Assembly: GCA_038230695.1 (NCBI GenBank)
Contig: JBBRMT010000179.1
Coordinates: 1-9,545 of the forward strand
Origin: QHBQ01 sp038230695
GTDB lineage: Bacteria; Chloroflexota; Chloroflexia; QHBQ01
DNA length: 9,545 bases
Direction: 5' to 3'
Shown here: piece by piece, positions 8,777 to 9,545 of the stretch
Position numbering within the stretch: position 1 is the first letter of the stretch
Layout of the letters: each line of letters begins with the position of its first letter
Made by a program: the position numbers and the translations under genes
Notes under the pieces: generated by a model
Database searches by the model: none
Told to the model about the DNA's origin: nothing
What the model saw: the letters and a program-made list of their open reading frames with translations, nothing else

Positions 8777-8804
8777 AAGTATATCCTAGTTAGTATAGTT
8801 TACC

Positions 8805-8826
8805 TAATCTAATGGGTGTTAGATTA
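8805..8826. promoter_or_regulatory. Inverted repeat at the recombinase start point, possible operator
   Basis: TAATCTAA (8805-8812) and TTAGATTA (8819-8826) form a perfect 8-base inverted repeat around a 6-base spacer. It covers the expected transcription start (about 8824) and the first 20 transcribed bases of the recombinase promoter, a typical place for a repressor site. A leader hairpin or recombinase binding arms are alternatives. Confidence 0.5.
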
Positions 8827-8830
8827 AGTC

Positions 8831-8859
8831 ATTTTATCTGGTTATGCTGGAGCTGTCAA
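8831..8859 (-). promoter_or_regulatory. Near-consensus sigma70 promoter for the recombinase
   Basis: On the minus strand TTGACA (8859-8854) is followed after exactly 17 bases by TAAAAT (8836-8831). This is a perfect -35 box and a -10 box with five of six bases matching consensus. Transcription would start near 8824, about 48 bases before the ATG at 8776. The TGA that ends the toxin reading frame is part of this -35 box, so the recombinase has its own promoter overlapping the end of the upstream frame. Confidence 0.75.
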
Positions 8860-9443
8860 GCTGGGGCCACGAGATCAGGAAATATAGATAGCCAACGCTC
8901 TAAAAGCGTCGGCTTATTTATTTGGTCTTTGAATGCCCTGAACAGTCGGGCGGGGGTTGCAACCCTGGTTCTGGGGAGACAGTCCATTATAATGGTGGGT
9001 ATCAATGCCCTCAACAGTCGGGCGGGGATTGCAAACTTATAGAAAGTTAATAGTCTCATGCGGAGGCGTTCTAATGATCGGTGCGGCGGTGGGCTAATCG
9101 GATAGTTCACCTGCTCTGCATCGCGGGCAAGTTGACGGTGGGTAGCAGTTGCCAGCGGCCTGCGTACACCGTGTCTTATATGGTAGACAGTCATTTGGTT
9201 GGCTGGTTCATTGATAAGATAATAAATGGTGTACTTGCCCACACCATAGCGCCGGTACTCAGCAGGCAAGCCCTCAGAGACGCGCCGCCCCACATGGGTT
9301 TCACCCAGCATAATCATCTTGTCAATCAGTTCGTTAACCAACCGATTTATCTCCTGTGCGCTCTTGCGCTGGCCGCGCAGATAGCGGGCAATGCCACGCA
9401 GATCGCGGTCAACGCGCAAGCCAGCGCGTACTTGCAGCTTCAA
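8856..9443 (-). CDS. RelE/ParE-family toxin with an unusual C-terminal extension
   Basis: The first 100 or so of 195 residues match the RelE/ParE fold: a helical start (DLRGIARYLRGQRKSAQEI), a central GRRVSEGLPAEYRRYGVGKY and the closing strands YTIYYLIN and MTVYHIRHGVRRPLA. Family members either cut mRNA at the ribosome (RelE) or poison gyrase (ParE); the sequence does not decide which. The start is TTG at 9443, overlapping the stop of the upstream antitoxin-like frame by four bases (TTGA), which suggests translational coupling. The family normally ends near residue 100. Here the frame continues for about 95 basic residues through two CRISPR-like DNA repeats, read as FAIPARLLRAL and VATPARLFRAF, and stops inside the recombinase promoter. 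The extension may be accidental readthrough into noncoding DNA after loss of the original stop. Confidence 0.75.
   Translation of the reverse strand: MKLQVRAGLRVDRDLRGIARYLRGQRKSAQEINRLVNELIDKMIMLGETHVGRRVSEGLPAEYRRYGVGKYTIYYLINEPANQMTVYHIRHGVRRPLATATHRQLARDAEQVNYPISPPPHRSLERLRMRLLTFYKFAIPARLLRALIPTIIMDCLPRTRVATPARLFRAFKDQINKPTLLERWLSIFPDLVAPA
8892..8923 (+). terminator. Weak terminator-like hairpin
   Basis: CCAACGCT (8892-8899) pairs with AGCGTCGG (8905-8912) apart from one A-C mismatch, and is followed on the plus strand by the T-rich CTTATTTATTT (8913-8923). The minus-strand side is also fairly T-rich, so it could work both ways. No plus-strand gene needs it, and it lies inside the 3' extension of the toxin frame. 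Confidence 0.3.
8927..9035 (-). CRISPR. Two CRISPR-like direct repeats with one 35-base spacer (orphan mini-array, tentative)
   Basis: Positions 8927-8963 and 8999-9035 are 37-base repeats with a period of 72. The 32-base core (8932-8963 and 9004-9035) has only three mismatches. Read on the minus strand, the repeats end in ATTGATAC and ATTCAAAG, close to the ATTGAAAC end common in type I and III CRISPR repeats. GCCC and GGGC arms can form a small stem around nine bases. Repeat and spacer sizes fit CRISPR, and the more degenerate end is on the last minus-strand repeat (8927-8963), as in terminal repeats. Against this, there are only two units, no cas gene, and the spacing is a multiple of three inside an open frame, so a duplicated protein or binding-site segment is possible. 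Confidence 0.5.
8986..9014 (-). promoter_or_regulatory. Possible minus-strand promoter inside the repeat-spacer unit
   Basis: On the minus strand TTGAGG (9014-9009), part of the second repeat, is followed after 17 bases by a perfect TATAAT (8991-8986) in the spacer. The TATAAT sits in the 12-base palindrome CCATTATAATGG (8984-8995). A transcript from here would run through the other repeat toward the recombinase. It may be chance in an AT-rich spacer. Confidence 0.3.
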
Positions 9444-9545
9444 CGCACCGCCCTTGACTCTGCCTCTGCATCAGCGGCGATGTTAGCAATCACTAGGCGG
9501 CGAAACTCTTCGATCGGCAGCGCGTCGGCTTCGGCTTCAGCCGCC
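9440..9545 (-). CDS. Antitoxin-like protein, C-terminal 34 residues (5' end outside window)
   Basis: On the minus strand the frame is open from the window edge and ends at TGA (9442-9440), reading DALPIEEFRRLVIANIAADA and then AEAESRAVR. It is an acidic, Ala/Glu-rich, mostly helical tail. It overlaps the TTG start of the RelE/ParE toxin by four bases, the usual antitoxin-first operon order. The DNA-binding part and promoter would lie to the right of the window, so the antitoxin family cannot be named. Its identity rests mainly on position and overlap. Confidence 0.55.
   Translation of the reverse strand, partial: AAEAEADALPIEEFRRLVIANIAADAEAESRAVR

Noticed and set aside
8860..8891. Possible third CRISPR-like repeat one period to the left.
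   Set aside because: The sequence one 72-base period to the left shows no similarity to the repeat core; the matching position to the right (9076 on) also fails.
8812..9042. A plus-strand 76-residue frame through the repeats, reading NALNSRAGVATL and NALNSRAGIANL.
   Set aside because: No ribosome binding site; it starts inside the inverted repeat of the recombinase promoter and is best explained as translation of the direct repeats.

Overview
The window most likely comes from a Chloroflexota-type environmental bacterium, possibly a metagenome contig. This rests on protein style: large secreted beta-propeller (SBBP) proteins and a secreted M23 peptidase that end in SLH surface-anchoring domains, with Thr/Pro-rich linkers. 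It is an inference; there is no rRNA or housekeeping gene here to confirm it.

Positions 1-7140 hold three plus-strand genes. The first is the 3' end of a TolB/WD40-like beta-propeller protein. After 45 bases comes a secreted LytM/M23 peptidase with three SLH domains and a clear Shine-Dalgarno. After a 187-base gap containing two strong hairpins comes a 1447-residue exported protein with 14 SBBP repeats (enough for two seven-bladed propellers), three SLH domains and a Thr/Ser/Pro-rich C-terminal tail. Directly behind it (7148-7548) lie the remains of another SLH gene, broken by an in-frame stop and a frameshift. Together this is an envelope locus: wall processing plus display of large propellers at the surface.

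A hairpin terminator at 7581-7606 separates this block from a minus-strand accessory block. That block starts at the right edge with the end of an antitoxin-like gene, which overlaps a RelE/ParE-type toxin by four bases (TTGA). The toxin reading frame runs far past the usual end of the family, through two 37-base CRISPR-like direct repeats with a 72-base period. Next come a near-consensus sigma70 promoter (TTGACA-17-TAAAAT) with an inverted repeat at its expected start point, and a complete tyrosine recombinase with all its catalytic residues. The recombinase gene looks more GC-rich by eye than the surface genes, while the stretch between recombinase and toxin is AT-rich, consistent with a mobile or recently acquired segment.

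The most interesting region is 8800-9040. There a two-repeat CRISPR-like unit, a palindromic TATAAT box in its spacer, a toxin C-terminal extension and a recombinase promoter are packed together and overlap. No cas gene is visible, so the CRISPR reading is tentative.
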